Shown: positions 46,703-56,258 of the stretch, piece by piece | Layout: each line of letters begins with the position of its first letter | Numbering within the stretch: the first letter of the stretch is position 1 | DNA from: Actinoplanes derwentensis | GTDB lineage: Bacteria > Actinomycetota > Actinomycetes > Mycobacteriales > Micromonosporaceae | Assembly (NCBI RefSeq): GCF_900104725.1 | Contig: NZ_LT629758.1 | Coordinates: 1,240,001-1,304,000 of the forward strand | Length of the DNA stretch: 64,000 nucleotides | Reading direction: 5' to 3' | Translations under genes and position numbers: made by a program | Notes under the pieces: model-generated | Databases searched by the model: none | What the model was told of the DNA's origin: nothing | The model's input: the letters and a program-made list of their open reading frames with translations, nothing else

Positions 46703-47620
46703 ATGTTCAGTCTTGACCAGCTGCGAGGTTTCGTGGCGGTTGCGGAGGAGGCCAACTTCGGCCGGGCCGCGGAGCGGTTGCGGATGACCCAGCCGCCACT
46801 GAGCCGCCAGGTGCAGAAGCTGGAGCGCGCCGTCGGCGTCGATCTGCTGGTCCGCACATCCCGGCTGGTGGAGCTCACGCCGGCCGGCCGGGTGTTCCTG
46901 GACGAGGCCCGGCGCCTGCTCAGCCTGGCCGCGGCGGCCCCGCTGCTGGCCCAGCGGGCGGCGCACGGCTCCCGGGGCACGCTGCGGGTCGGCTTCACCG
47001 CCACGGCCGCGTTGAGCGTGCTCGGCGAGTGGGTGAAGTTTCTGGACGACCGGCTGCCGGAGGTGCACCGGGTGCTGCGCGAGATGATCACCGACCGGCA
47101 GATCGAGGCGCTGTCGGCCGAGGAGATCGACGTCGGGCTGCTGCGCGGCGTGCCCCGCGGCGCGGGGTTGGAGCAGCTGCTGGTGCACGCGGAGTCGTTG
47201 CTGCTGGCGGTGCCGCGCGGGCACCCGCTGACCCGGCTGAGCCGGCTGCCGTCGCTGGCCGACGTGGCCGAGTCGAGCGTGGTCACGTATTCGCCGATCG
47301 AGGCGCGGTACTTCCATGACCTGGTCGTCTCCACGTTCCGGACGGCCGGGGTGCAACCGGCTTACAGCCAGCACGTGACCCAGGTGAACAGTGTTCTCGC
47401 GCTCGTGGACGCGGGCCTTGGCGTGGCGCTGGTGCCGGCTTCGGCCTCCGTGATCACCTTGCGCAATCTGCGGTTTCTGCAGGTCGAAGCGGTGCCGGAC
47501 GACTGCGTCGAGGTCTACGCGGCGTGGCGTGCCGACAACGACAGTCCGACGCTTTCGGTGCTGCTGGAGCATGTCCGGTCCACGGCGCCAGGGTTACGGA
47601 CCCGTTTCCTCAGCCCTTGA
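46703..47620 (+). CDS. LysR-family transcriptional regulator
   Basis: 305 residues. N-terminal winged [43 protein letters not shown]. The co-inducer domain follows from ~90 ([19 protein letters not shown]). GGAGGCGGGC precedes the ATG. The gene is divergent from the glucarate operon and a LysR palindrome lies between them, so it is almost certainly that operon's regulator, with glucarate or a pathway intermediate as likely co-inducer (inference). Confidence 0.93.
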   Translation: MFSLDQLRGFVAVAEEANFGRAAERLRMTQPPLSRQVQKLERAVGVDLLVRTSRLVELTPAGRVFLDEARRLLSLAAAAPLLAQRAAHGSRGTLRVGFTATAALSVLGEWVKFLDDRLPEVHRVLREMITDRQIEALSAEEIDVGLLRGVPRGAGLEQLLVHAESLLLAVPRGHPLTRLSRLPSLADVAESSVVTYSPIEARYFHDLVVSTFRTAGVQPAYSQHVTQVNSVLALVDAGLGVALVPASASVITLRNLRFLQVEAVPDDCVEVYAAWRADNDSPTLSVLLEHVRSTAPGLRTRFLSP

Positions 47621-47668
47621 CGGATCGTTGTGAGCAAACTTACGGTGGCGTTCACCAACGAGGATTGC

Positions 47669-47687
47669 GTCTTCATACGTAGACAAC
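47669..47687. promoter_or_regulatory. IclR-type operator before the ABC importer operon
   Basis: GTCTTCATACGTAGACAAC, an imperfect palindrome, 37 bases before the binding-protein start. It matches 56224-56242 (before the IclR gene) at 17 of 19 positions. Confidence 0.75.
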
Positions 47688-47723
47688 TGCCTCTCCGGCC
47701 GGCTCGCGAAAGGCCAGCGGATC

Positions 47724-49283
47724 GTGAATATGAGTCTTCCCCGTAAAAGTGCCGCGATGATCGCCGCCTCGGCGGCGCTGTCACTCGCCGCCACCGGATG
47801 TTCCGTCGCCAACTCCGGCGCCGACGGCTCGGGCGCCGCCAGCGGAACGCTGCGCGTAGTCCTGCCGCAGGAGCCCCCGACGCTGGAACCGTGCGAGGCG
47901 TCGCTCACCGCGACCGGCGTCGTCGTGCGCTCCAACATCACCGAGCCGCTCCTGGAGCGGAACCCGACCAGCGGCGAACTCGAGCCGAAACTGGCCACCG
48001 AGTGGACCCAGAGCACACCGACGCTGTGGACCTTCAAGCTGCGCCCCGGGGTGAAGTTCTCCGACGGCAGCGACTTCACCAGCGAGGACGCGGTCGCCGC
48101 GATCGAGCGCTCGGCGAACAACACCACGCTCGCCTGCAACGTGCAGGGTTATGTGTTCGGCGACAGCGGCAAGCTCACGCTCGCCGCCCCGGACGCGACC
48201 ACGGTCACCGTCACGACCGAGGCGCCCGACCCGCTGCTGCCGCTGCGCGTCTCGTTCATCGAGATGACCCAGTCGGCCATCAGCACCACCACGAAGGTGC
48301 GCGAACCGGTCGGTACCGGGCCGTACAAGATCCAGACCTGGGCAGCCGGACAGAAGCTCACGCTCGCCACCTGGGACGGCTACTGGGGCGAGAAGCCCGG
48401 GTACGCCACCGCCGAGTACCAGTGGCGTGAGGAGGGCACGGTCCGGGCCGCGATGGTGGTCAACGGCGAGGCCGACGTGGCGACCAACCTCGGCGCGGAC
48501 GACGGCGCCGGCGACACCGCGGTGCAGTACCCGAACAACGAGACCACCGCGTTGCGCTTCACCAACGACCAGGCGCCGCTCAACGACATCCGGGTCCGCC
48601 AGGCGATCGACATGCTGATCGACCGGGATGGCATCATCAAGTCGCTCTTCGGCGGTCTCGGCAAGCCCGCCAGCCAGCTCATCGGCCCCGGCGTGATCGG
48701 GTACAACGAGGCGCTGACCCCCACGAAGTACGACCCGGCGGCCGCCAAGGCACTGGTCGACGCCGCGAAGGCGGCCGGCGTACCGGTGGGCACGCAGTTC
48801 CGGATCATCGGCCGCACGTCGCAGTTCCCGAAGATCGCGGAGAGCATCGAGCTGATGCAGAGCGCGTTCGCGCAGGCCGGCCTGAACGCCAAGATCGAGA
48901 TGATGGACACCGCGGCGCAGCTGAAGTACCAGCTTCGCCCGTTCGTCCCGGACGCCGGCCCGATCGCGCTGATCGTCATGCACGGCAACCAGGCCGGTGA
49001 CGCCGCGTTCACGGTGGGGCAGTACTTCGCCACCGACGGCGCGCAGAGCACCGGCGGCAGCGCCGACCTGGACGCGAAGATCAAGGCGGCGGCCCCGCTC
49101 ACCGGCGCCGCCCGGCAGCAGGCGTACGCGGACGTCTTCCAGACCCAGACCGACGCGGTACGAGGCTTCGCGTTCCTCGCCAACATGGAGGCGGTCCTGG
49201 CCCGGGCCAAGACCGTCGACTACACCCCGGACGCTGCCACCGGTGACGAGATGCGGCTGACCGACATGAAGCCCAAGGCCTGA
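47724..49283 (+). CDS. ABC importer substrate-binding lipoprotein, family 5 (peptide/nickel type)
   Basis: 519 residues from GTG 47724 (ATG 47730 is possible). The lipobox is LAATGCSVAN. Cluster-C binding fold: TLRVVLPQEPPTLEPCEASL, ITEPLLERNPTSGELEPKLA then TEWTQSTPTLWTFKLRPG, VGTGPYKIQTWAAGQKLTLA, and NDIRVRQAIDMLIDRDGIIK. Though named for peptides, this family also takes up oligosaccharides, sugar acids and opines. It heads a transporter operon between two aldarate gene clusters, with the IclR-type operator upstream, so an acid sugar or its conjugate is the likely substrate. Confidence 0.9.
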   Translation: MNMSLPRKSAAMIAASAALSLAATGCSVANSGADGSGAASGTLRVVLPQEPPTLEPCEASLTATGVVVRSNITEPLLERNPTSGELEPKLATEWTQSTPTLWTFKLRPGVKFSDGSDFTSEDAVAAIERSANNTTLACNVQGYVFGDSGKLTLAAPDATTVTVTTEAPDPLLPLRVSFIEMTQSAISTTTKVREPVGTGPYKIQTWAAGQKLTLATWDGYWGEKPGYATAEYQWREEGTVRAAMVVNGEADVATNLGADDGAGDTAVQYPNNETTALRFTNDQAPLNDIRVRQAIDMLIDRDGIIKSLFGGLGKPASQLIGPGVIGYNEALTPTKYDPAAAKALVDAAKAAGVPVGTQFRIIGRTSQFPKIAESIELMQSAFAQAGLNAKIEMMDTAAQLKYQLRPFVPDAGPIALIVMHGNQAGDAAFTVGQYFATDGAQSTGGSADLDAKIKAAAPLTGAARQQAYADVFQTQTDAVRGFAFLANMEAVLARAKTVDYTPDAATGDEMRLTDMKPKA

Positions 49284-49288
49284 CACCT

Positions 49289-50224
49289 ATGCTGACCTTC
49301 CTGCGCCGACGCGCACTGACCAGCCTGTTCCCCCTGCTGGCCGTGGTGCTGGGTGTGTTCGTGCTCGCCCGGCTCACCGGCAACCCGGCGTCGCTGTACC
49401 TGCCGGAGAACGCCACCGCCGAGGCGCGGGAGCAGTTCAGTGCGGCCAACGGATTCGACAAGCCGATCTGGTCGCAGTTGCTCGACTACTTCGCCGGTGT
49501 GCTGCGACTGGACTTCGGAATGTCGCTGCGCACCGGCGAGGACGCCGCGACCATGGCGCTGCGGGCGTTCCCCGCGACGCTGCAACTCGCCGTCGTCACC
49601 ATGATCCTCGCGGTCGCGGTCGCACTCGTGGTGGGCTGTTGGGCCGCGCTGCGACCCAACGGCCTGGCGGACCGGGTCTCCGGCATGCTGAGCATGACCG
49701 CGGCCAGCGTGCCGGACTTCTGGCTCGCCATCCTCGGCATCTGGGTGTTCGCCATCATGCTCGGCGTGCTGCCCACCTCCGGCACGGACGCCGGCGGCGC
49801 GAGCTGGGTGCTGCCCATCGCGGTGCTGATGATCCGCCCGGCCGGCGTGCTCACCCAGGTCGTGCGCGGAGCGATGATCTCCGCGCTCGGCTCGCCCTAC
49901 GTGAAGGTGGCCCGCAGCAAGGGCGCCAGCGAGGTCCGGGTGGTCACCCGGCACGCACTGAGGAACGCGGCGCCGCCGGCCCTCACCGTCGCCGGTGACC
50001 TGGCGGTCGGCCTGATCAACGGCGCGGTCGTGGTGGAGAGCATCTTCGGCTGGCCCGGCATCGGCAAGCTGATGATCGACGCCATCCTGCAGCGTGACTT
50101 CGCGGTGCTCCAGGCCGCGGTCGCGCTCACCGCGATCAGCATCTTCGTGCTCAACATCGCCATCGACATCGGGTACGCCCTGCTGGACGCCCGGGTCCGG
50201 AACAAGGCAGGAGCGGCGGCATGA
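49289..50224 (+). CDS. ABC importer permease, DppB type
   Basis: 311 residues, six membrane segments, starting MLTFLRRRALTSLFPLLAVV. The EAA-type cytoplasmic loop is KVARSKGASEVRVVTRHALR, which contacts the ATPases, followed by VVVESIFGWPGIGKLMIDAI. It begins six bases after the binding-protein stop and overlaps the next permease by four bases. Confidence 0.95.
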   Translation: MLTFLRRRALTSLFPLLAVVLGVFVLARLTGNPASLYLPENATAEAREQFSAANGFDKPIWSQLLDYFAGVLRLDFGMSLRTGEDAATMALRAFPATLQLAVVTMILAVAVALVVGCWAALRPNGLADRVSGMLSMTAASVPDFWLAILGIWVFAIMLGVLPTSGTDAGGASWVLPIAVLMIRPAGVLTQVVRGAMISALGSPYVKVARSKGASEVRVVTRHALRNAAPPALTVAGDLAVGLINGAVVVESIFGWPGIGKLMIDAILQRDFAVLQAAVALTAISIFVLNIAIDIGYALLDARVRNKAGAAA

Positions 50225-51168
50225 CGACCGCGCAGGAGACCCCGCCGGCCCCGGAGGCCAGCAAGCCGAGCTGGTTCCGGATGCTGCTGGCCGACCCGCT
50301 CGCGTTCATCGCCGCGATCGTGCTGCTGATCGTCGCGTTCGTCGCGGTGTTCGGCCGGAGCATCGCCGGCGAGACCGCGACCAACGGCGACCTGGCCCTG
50401 TCCCGGCTGGCGCCGTTCAGCACGGACCACGGCTGGCAGTACTTCCTCGGTGGTGACCTGCTCGGCCGCAGCCTGCTCGGCCGGCTGATGGTCGCCACCC
50501 AGACCACGATGAGCGTCTCCATCCCCGTCGTGATCATCTCGCTGGTGATCGGCGCGTCGGTCGGCATGTGGGCCGGCTACCACCGCGGCTGGCGAGAGAC
50601 GGTCGCCATGCGCGTCGCCGACGTCGTGCTCAGCTTCCCGTCGCTGCTGATGGCCGTCGTGGTGCTCTACATCTTCTCGCCGAGCATCGCCAGCATCATC
50701 GCGATCCTGGCGGTCACCCGAATCCCGATCTACCTGCGCACCGCCCGCGCCGAGTCAGCCGAACTGCAGTCGCGGCTCTTCGTCGACGCGGCCCGCACGT
50801 TCGGCACCCCGAGCGGCGCGATCATCCGGCGGCACATCGTCCCGATCGTGCTGCCCACGCTGCTCACCGTCGCGACACTCGACTTCTGCTACGTGATGCT
50901 GGCCGAGTCGTCGCTGAGCTTCCTGGGCATCGGCGTCCAGCCGCCGGACGTCAGCTGGGGCCTGATGGTCGCCCAGGGCCGCGACCAGCTCCGTACCCAA
51001 TGGTGGTTGTCGGTCCTTCCGGGCCTGGCCATCGTGATCACCACCGTCTCGGCCAACCTGCTGGCCTCCTGGGCCCGGATCGCCTCCGACCCGGGACAGC
51101 GCTGGCGCCTGACCACCCCCCGGCGCCGCCGCGCCGCCCGGCCGACCATCGTCCTGGAGAAGGCATGA
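50221..51168 (+). CDS. ABC importer permease, DppC type
   Basis: 315 residues with the DppC N-terminal segment and GGDLLGRSLLGRLMVATQTT, then DAARTFGTPSGAIIRRHIVP as the ATPase-contact loop and SLSFLGIGVQPPDVSWGLMV. It overlaps dppB-type upstream (ATGA) and the first ATPase gene downstream (ATGA at 51165). Confidence 0.95.
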   Translation: MTTAQETPPAPEASKPSWFRMLLADPLAFIAAIVLLIVAFVAVFGRSIAGETATNGDLALSRLAPFSTDHGWQYFLGGDLLGRSLLGRLMVATQTTMSVSIPVVIISLVIGASVGMWAGYHRGWRETVAMRVADVVLSFPSLLMAVVVLYIFSPSIASIIAILAVTRIPIYLRTARAESAELQSRLFVDAARTFGTPSGAIIRRHIVPIVLPTLLTVATLDFCYVMLAESSLSFLGIGVQPPDVSWGLMVAQGRDQLRTQWWLSVLPGLAIVITTVSANLLASWARIASDPGQRWRLTTPRRRRAARPTIVLEKA

Positions 51169-52181
51169 GTGAGCGAACGAGCGAATCGGGTGGCTCGGCC
51201 GTGACCACGATCGGGATGCGGGTCGACGGGCTGACCGTGGACCTGCACACGCCGCGCGGCACGGTCCGCGCCGTCGACGGCGTCAGCTTCATCGCCCATC
51301 GCGGGCGCACGCTGGCGCTGCTCGGCGAGTCCGGCTGCGGCAAGAGCATGACCGCCCAGGCCGTCGCCGGCCTGCTCGAACCGATCGCCGAGGTCACCCA
51401 CGGCGAGATCGACATCGACGGCGAGGACCTGCTGAAGGTCAGCCGCAAGCGCCGCCGCCAGCTCGCTGGGCCGGCCCTGTCGATCGTCTTCCAGGACGCG
51501 CTGACCGCCCTGAACCCGGTCGTCAAGGTCGGCGTGCAACTGGCCGAGCCGTACCGGATCCACCGGAGGATGTCCGCCAAGGCGGCCCGGGCCGAGGCGA
51601 TCGAACTCATGCGGCACGTCGGCATCCCGGAGCCGGAGTCGCGCGCCGACTCGTACCCGCATCAGTTCTCCGGCGGCATGCGGCAGCGGCTGCTGATCGC
51701 GATGGCCGTGGCGCTCTCGCCGAAGGTGCTGATCGCGGACGAGCCGACCACCGCGCTGGACGTGACCGTCCAGGCGCAGATCCTGGCGCTGCTCGCCCGG
51801 CTCCGCAAGGAGCACGACATGGCGGTCATCCTGATCACCCACGACCTGTCCGTGGTGGCGGAGGAGGCGGACACGGTCGCGGTGATGTACTCCGGCCGGA
51901 TCGTCGAGACCGGGCCGGTGACCGAGGTGTTCGAGGAGCCGCTGCACCCCTACACCCGGGGGCTTCTGGAATCGGTGCCGGTCGACGCGGATCGCGGCGC
52001 GCACCTCAGCTCGATCCCGGGTTCGCCGCCGGACCTGTTCTCGATCCCGCCGGGCTGTCCCTACCAGGCCCGATGCCCGTTGGTGATGGACGTGTGCCGG
52101 ACCGATCGCCCGGCCCTGATCACCCACGGCGACCGCGCGGTCGCCTGTCACGCCGCCGAGGGGGTGCACGATGACCACTGA
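51165..52181 (+). CDS. ABC importer ATPase, DppD type
   Basis: 338 residues from ATG 51165; the open frame upstream is antisense-like noise over the permease. Walker [18 protein letters not shown]-loop [13 protein letters not shown], signature [14 protein letters not shown], Walker [14 protein letters not shown] and H-loop [12 protein letters not shown]. The C-terminal oligopeptide extension holds [18 protein letters not shown], whose cysteines can bind a [4Fe-4S] cluster in this subfamily. Confidence 0.95.
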   Translation: MSERTSESGGSAVTTIGMRVDGLTVDLHTPRGTVRAVDGVSFIAHRGRTLALLGESGCGKSMTAQAVAGLLEPIAEVTHGEIDIDGEDLLKVSRKRRRQLAGPALSIVFQDALTALNPVVKVGVQLAEPYRIHRRMSAKAARAEAIELMRHVGIPEPESRADSYPHQFSGGMRQRLLIAMAVALSPKVLIADEPTTALDVTVQAQILALLARLRKEHDMAVILITHDLSVVAEEADTVAVMYSGRIVETGPVTEVFEEPLHPYTRGLLESVPVDADRGAHLSSIPGSPPDLFSIPPGCPYQARCPLVMDVCRTDRPALITHGDRAVACHAAEGVHDDH

Positions 52182-53175
52182 CCTGCTGCTCGAGGTCAAG
52201 GATGTCAGCAAGAGTTTCCACGTGCCGAAAGGGCCGAACGGCAACGACCGGTTGCGTGCGCTCGACGGCATCGACCTGCGGCTCGGCAAGGGCGAGACGC
52301 TCGGCCTGGTCGGCGAGTCCGGCTGCGGCAAGTCCACGCTCGCCCGCACGCTGATGCTGCTGGAGCGCCCGGACACCGGCACCGTCCGGTTCAGCGGCGT
52401 CGACCCGTTCGCGCTGCGTAAGAACGACCTGCAACGCCACCGCCGGCGGGTGCAGATGGTGTTCCAGGACCCCTACGCGTCGCTCAACCCCCGGCTCACC
52501 GCCGCGGAGATCATCGCGGAACCCTGGCGCACCCACAAGGATCTGTTCACCACCTCACGAGACAGAGCGGCGCGGGTACGCGAACTGCTGCACCTGGTCG
52601 GCCTTCGCCCCAGCGACGCCAACCGTTACCCACAGGAGTTCTCCGGCGGGCAGCGGCAGCGCATCGGCATCGCCCGCGCGCTCGCGCTCGGCCCGGACGT
52701 GGTCATCTGCGACGAGCCGGTCTCCGCACTGGACCTGTCCGTGCAGGCGCAGGTGCTCAACCTGCTCAACGACCTGCAGCGGCAGCTCGGCGTGTCCTAT
52801 CTGTTCATCTCGCACGACCTGTCCGTGGTCCGGCACGTCGCCGACCGGGTCGCCGTGATGTACCTCGGCCGGATCGTCGAGACCGGCACCACCGAGGAGG
52901 TCTTCGGCCACCCCCGGCACCCCTACACGAAGGCGCTGCTGTCGGCCGCGCCCACGCTGCGCCGCGCCGACCGGGACAAGACGGAGAAGATCCTGCTCAA
53001 GGGCGAACTACCGTCGCCGCTCGACCCGCCCACCGGCTGCCGGTTCCGCACCCGCTGCTGGCAGGCGACCGACCTGTGCGCCACCCCGCCACCGGCCTCT
53101 GCCGACCCGCACGGCCTCGGCCACACCGCGGAATGCCACTTCCCGCTGGACGGCCGCGTCACCGCGGCCCGGTGA
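52171..53175 (+). CDS. ABC importer ATPase, DppF type
   Basis: 334 residues. Walker [18 protein letters not shown]-loop MVFQDPYASLNPR, signature FSGGQRQRIGIARALALGPD, Walker B VVICDEPVSALDL and H-loop LFISHDLSVVRH. The C-terminal extension is PTGCRFRTRCWQATDLC. It overlaps DppD-type by 11 bases and its stop overlaps the next start (TGATG). Confidence 0.95.
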   Translation: MTTDLLLEVKDVSKSFHVPKGPNGNDRLRALDGIDLRLGKGETLGLVGESGCGKSTLARTLMLLERPDTGTVRFSGVDPFALRKNDLQRHRRRVQMVFQDPYASLNPRLTAAEIIAEPWRTHKDLFTTSRDRAARVRELLHLVGLRPSDANRYPQEFSGGQRQRIGIARALALGPDVVICDEPVSALDLSVQAQVLNLLNDLQRQLGVSYLFISHDLSVVRHVADRVAVMYLGRIVETGTTEEVFGHPRHPYTKALLSAAPTLRRADRDKTEKILLKGELPSPLDPPTGCRFRTRCWQATDLCATPPPASADPHGLGHTAECHFPLDGRVTAAR

Positions 53176-53891
53176 TGAGCCCTGGGGCGTACGCCCTGGT
53201 CTCCGCGGCCGTCGTGCTGGCCGGCTGCCTGCAGGGCTCGATCGGCTTCGGCATGGGCATGGTGGCCGCCCCGGTCGTCGCGATCGTCGACCCGGACCTG
53301 CTCCCCGGCATGCTGATCATGCTTGCCGGGGTGCTGACGCTGATCGTCACCATCCGCGAACGGGCCTCGATCAACCTCAGCGGTGCCGGCTGGGCACTCG
53401 CCGGCCGGGTGCCCGGCACGATCGCCGGCGTGCTGCTGGTCGCGCTGCTGCCGCACCGGTGGCTGGCCCTGCTGCTCGGCGGCGTCGTGCTCTTCGGCGT
53501 CGTCTCCGCGATCGGCGGCTGGTCGCCGGAGCCCACCCGGCGGGCCACCGTGCTCGCCGGCGCGGCCTCCGGCATGCTCGGCACCGCCACGTCCATCGGC
53601 GGCCCGCCGATGGCCCTGATCTGGCAGGGTTCCACCGGTGCCCGGCTGCGCGGCACGATGTCCACGTTCTTCCTGGCGGGCTCGTCCATGTCGATCGCCG
53701 GTCTGGTCATCGCCGGCCAGGTGCACACGGACACGCTCCGGGTCACGCTCTGGTTTCTGCCGGCGACGGCCGTGGGATATCTCCTGTCCCGGTACGTCAA
53801 TCGGTTCATGAGCCGCGAACGCCTCCGCGCGACAGCGATCGTCGCGTCCCTGGCCGGCGTATCAGCGCTGATCGTCAACCAGCTCGTCTGA
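53175..53891 (+). CDS. TauE/SafE-family membrane permease
   Basis: 238 residues with about eight membrane segments, starting MSPGAYALVSAAVVLAGCLQ. Family marks are GSIGFGMGMVAAPVVAI in the first half and GAASGMLGTATSIGGPPMAL in the repeated second half. The family exports or imports sulfite, sulfoacetate and other organic anions. It is translationally coupled to the ABC importer operon, so it may move a carboxylate of the same pathway; its direction cannot be read from sequence. Confidence 0.85.
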   Translation: MSPGAYALVSAAVVLAGCLQGSIGFGMGMVAAPVVAIVDPDLLPGMLIMLAGVLTLIVTIRERASINLSGAGWALAGRVPGTIAGVLLVALLPHRWLALLLGGVVLFGVVSAIGGWSPEPTRRATVLAGAASGMLGTATSIGGPPMALIWQGSTGARLRGTMSTFFLAGSSMSIAGLVIAGQVHTDTLRVTLWFLPATAVGYLLSRYVNRFMSRERLRATAIVASLAGVSALIVNQLV

Positions 53892-53931
53892 GCGGGACGC
53901 CGGCGGCCGCCGGCCGTGATCGGCACGGGGC

Positions 53932-54909
53932 TCAGTGAACGACGTTGCGCAGGGGGCGGCCGGCGGCCAGGTCGTCGATGGTGGCGGCGATGTCGGCGGC
54001 CCGGCCGCGGAACGTGTCGTCGGTGTGGCCGGCCTGGTGCGGAGTCAGCAGCACGTTCGGCAGCGTGGCGAAGTCGTGGGAGGCGGGCGGCGTGCCCTCG
54101 CGCGGGTGCCCCCACCAGACGTCCAGGGCGGCGCCCGCGATCACACCCTCGGACAGTGCGGCGAACGTGGCGGCCTCGTCCAGGACCGGCCCCCGGGCCA
54201 CGTTGATCAGGAGCGCGCCGCGGCGCATCGTGGCGTACTGGGAGGTGCCGATCAGGCCGCGGGTGGCGTCGCCGAGCGGCACGGTGACCACCACGACGTC
54301 GGACGCGGCCAGCAGTTCGTCCAGGTCCTCGATGCCGCCGACCCGGTCGAGGGTGACGCCGTCCGGGACCGGCGCGGACGGGCGGGCCCGGACGGCGCGG
54401 ACGCGGGCACCGACCGCGCCCATCAGGCGGGCGGTCTCGGCACCGATCTCGCCGAGCCCGATCAGGCCGACCGTGCGGCCGCGCAGGGTCGAGCCGACCC
54501 GCACCCCGGGGTCGGTCAGTACCGATCGCCAGACGCCGTGCCGGAGCTCCGACTCGGCGCGCGGGACGCCGCGGGCCAGCATGATCGTGGCGGCGAGGAC
54601 GTACTCGGCGATGGACCGGCCGTGGTGGAACGTGTTGACCACGCGCACGCCGGGGCCCAGGTCGGCCAGGGGGATCCGGTCGTAACCGGCGCCGGTGACG
54701 TGGACCAGTCTCAGCCGGGTGGCGGCGCGGGCCAGGCCGGGCGTCATGGCGGCGGCGACGATGACGTCCGCGGTGCGCGCCGCCTCGGCCAGTCGCGAGG
54801 GATCCATGCCGGAGGCGAACGTCCAGTGGTGCGTGCCGGAGGCGGTGAGCACGGCCGCGTACCGATCCATGATCTTGTCGGTCTGGAGGACGTTCAGCGG
54901 CGTCACCAT
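53932..54909 (-). CDS. D-2-hydroxyacid dehydrogenase
   Basis: 325 residues from ATG 54909 (MVTPLNVLQTDKIMDRYAAV); homology does not extend further upstream. Cofactor motif GRTVGLIGLGEIGAETARLM; catalytic Arg in LINVARGPVLDE; His in VLLTPHQAGHTDD. The position usually holding the catalytic Glu has WWGHPREGTPP, so that residue is unclear. It overlaps the upstream dehydratase gene by seven bases and forms a two-gene operon with it. It is only distantly like the enzyme at 41840-42763. Confidence 0.9.
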   Translation of the reverse strand: MVTPLNVLQTDKIMDRYAAVLTASGTHHWTFASGMDPSRLAEAARTADVIVAAAMTPGLARAATRLRLVHVTGAGYDRIPLADLGPGVRVVNTFHHGRSIAEYVLAATIMLARGVPRAESELRHGVWRSVLTDPGVRVGSTLRGRTVGLIGLGEIGAETARLMGAVGARVRAVRARPSAPVPDGVTLDRVGGIEDLDELLAASDVVVVTVPLGDATRGLIGTSQYATMRRGALLINVARGPVLDEAATFAALSEGVIAGAALDVWWGHPREGTPPASHDFATLPNVLLTPHQAGHTDDTFRGRAADIAATIDDLAAGRPLRNVVH

Positions 54910-56183
54910 CGCGGTGAGACCGCGGTGTAGGACGGGTCGAACGACTGCATGTAGCCGGTGTCGTCGCGGCTGCGCAGGCCACTGGCCAGGTACTGCTCGT
55001 GCAGGCGGCCGAGTGCCTCGCGGTCCAGCTCGACGCCGAGCCCGGGGCCGGCCGGGACCGGGACGGAGCCGCTGGAGAAGGTCAGCACTCCCGGCGTGAT
55101 CACGTCCTCGTCGGCGCGTTTCCACGGCCAGTGCGTGTCGCAGGCGTAGTTCAGGTTCGGCGTGGCGGCGGCCAGGTGGGTCATCGCGGCCAGGCTGATC
55201 CCCAGGTGCGAGTTCGAGTGCATGGACAGACCCAGGCCGAAGGTACGGCACAGCCCGCCGAGCAGCTGGGACCGGCGCAGGCCGCCCCAGAAGTGGTGGT
55301 CGGAGAGGATCACGCCGACCGCGTCCGCGCGGATGGCCGGGGGTACGTCGTCGAACGCGACCACGCACATGTTGGTCGCCAGTGGCATCGGCACCCGTCT
55401 CGCGACCTCGGCCATGCCGGTGATGCCGGGCGTCGGGTCCTCCAGGTACTCGATCACGCCGGCCAGCGCCTCGCCGACCATCACCGACGTGTCGACGGTC
55501 CAGGCCGCGTTCGGGTCGAGGCGGAGCGGGAGGCCGGGGAATTCCGCACGGAGCGCCAGGATCGCGGCGATCTCCTGCTGCGGGGGGAGGACGCCGCCCT
55601 TGAGCTTGAGCGCGGTGAACCCGTACCCGTCGATCAGTCGGTGCGCCTGGCGGACGATGCCCTCGGGGTCGAGCGCGGCGCCCCACTCGTCGTCCGGCTG
55701 CCCGGGGTGACCGGCCCATTTGTAGAACAGGTACCCGCTGTACGCGACCTCGTCCCGGAGCCGGCCGCCGAGCAGATCGCAGACCGGCCGGCCGACGGTC
55801 CGGCCCTGGATGTCCAGCAGCGCGACCTCGAACGGGGACAGCACCCGGTCGGCCGTGCTGGAGCCGGTCACCATCCCGCTCATGCCGTGACCGCCGGTGG
55901 TGGTGTCTTTGCGCAGGGCGCGGGCGACTCGCTCGGCGGCGTCGTTGACGGCGAACACCTCGCAGCCGATGAGGGCGTCGGCGGCCGCGCGCAGCCGGGC
56001 GAGGTGGGCCTCGTCGCCGTAGGTCTCACCGAGCCCGAGCAGGCCGTCGGCGGTCTCGACCTCGACGATCGCGCGCAGAGCGAACGGTTCGTGGACGCCG
56101 ACGGTGTTGAGCAGCGGCAGGTCGTGGAAGGCCACCGGTGTGATCGCGATACGGGTTACACGGTCCTGTGCCATGTTCAGCAT
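54903..56183 (-). CDS. Enolase-superfamily sugar-acid dehydratase (glucarate dehydratase-like)
   Basis: 426 residues (ATG 56174 is an alternative start). Related to gudD at 42760 but clearly divergent. Signatures: LPLLNTVGVHEPFALRAIVE, the KxK base in FTALKLKGGVLPP, metal ligands LRLDPNAAWTVD and EYLEDPTPGITGMAE, LSDHHFWGGLRRSQLL, and the catalytic His in LSMHSNSHLGIS. Substrate may be glucarate, a stereoisomer such as galactarate or idarate, or another acid sugar. It is divergent from the IclR gene and shares an operator with the ABC importer. Confidence 0.88.
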   Translation of the reverse strand: MLNMAQDRVTRIAITPVAFHDLPLLNTVGVHEPFALRAIVEVETADGLLGLGETYGDEAHLARLRAAADALIGCEVFAVNDAAERVARALRKDTTTGGHGMSGMVTGSSTADRVLSPFEVALLDIQGRTVGRPVCDLLGGRLRDEVAYSGYLFYKWAGHPGQPDDEWGAALDPEGIVRQAHRLIDGYGFTALKLKGGVLPPQQEIAAILALRAEFPGLPLRLDPNAAWTVDTSVMVGEALAGVIEYLEDPTPGITGMAEVARRVPMPLATNMCVVAFDDVPPAIRADAVGVILSDHHFWGGLRRSQLLGGLCRTFGLGLSMHSNSHLGISLAAMTHLAAATPNLNYACDTHWPWKRADEDVITPGVLTFSSGSVPVPAGPGLGVELDREALGRLHEQYLASGLRSRDDTGYMQSFDPSYTAVSPRW

Positions 56184-56186
56184 GGT

Positions 56187-56242
56187 GGCATACGTCTACA
56201 TGCTCGAACAAGACGCCGATATCGTCTTCATATGTAGACGAC
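56187..56242. promoter_or_regulatory. IclR-type operators between the dehydratase and IclR genes
   Basis: Two sites. 56224-56242 reads GTCTTCATATGTAGACGAC, nearly identical to 47669-47687. On the other side, 56187-56203 (GGCATACGTCTACATGC) contains the related half ATGTAGACGTATG in the opposite orientation and lies next to the dehydratase start. Together they cover both divergent promoters. Confidence 0.75.
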
Positions 56243-56258
56243 CGGATGGTCTTCCGCT

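Noticed and set aside
44087..47572. A single very long minus-strand open frame of about 1160 codons
   Set aside because: Only its last 522 codons resemble a protein (the aldehyde dehydrogenase). The rest is antisense or out of frame to kdgD and the LysR gene.
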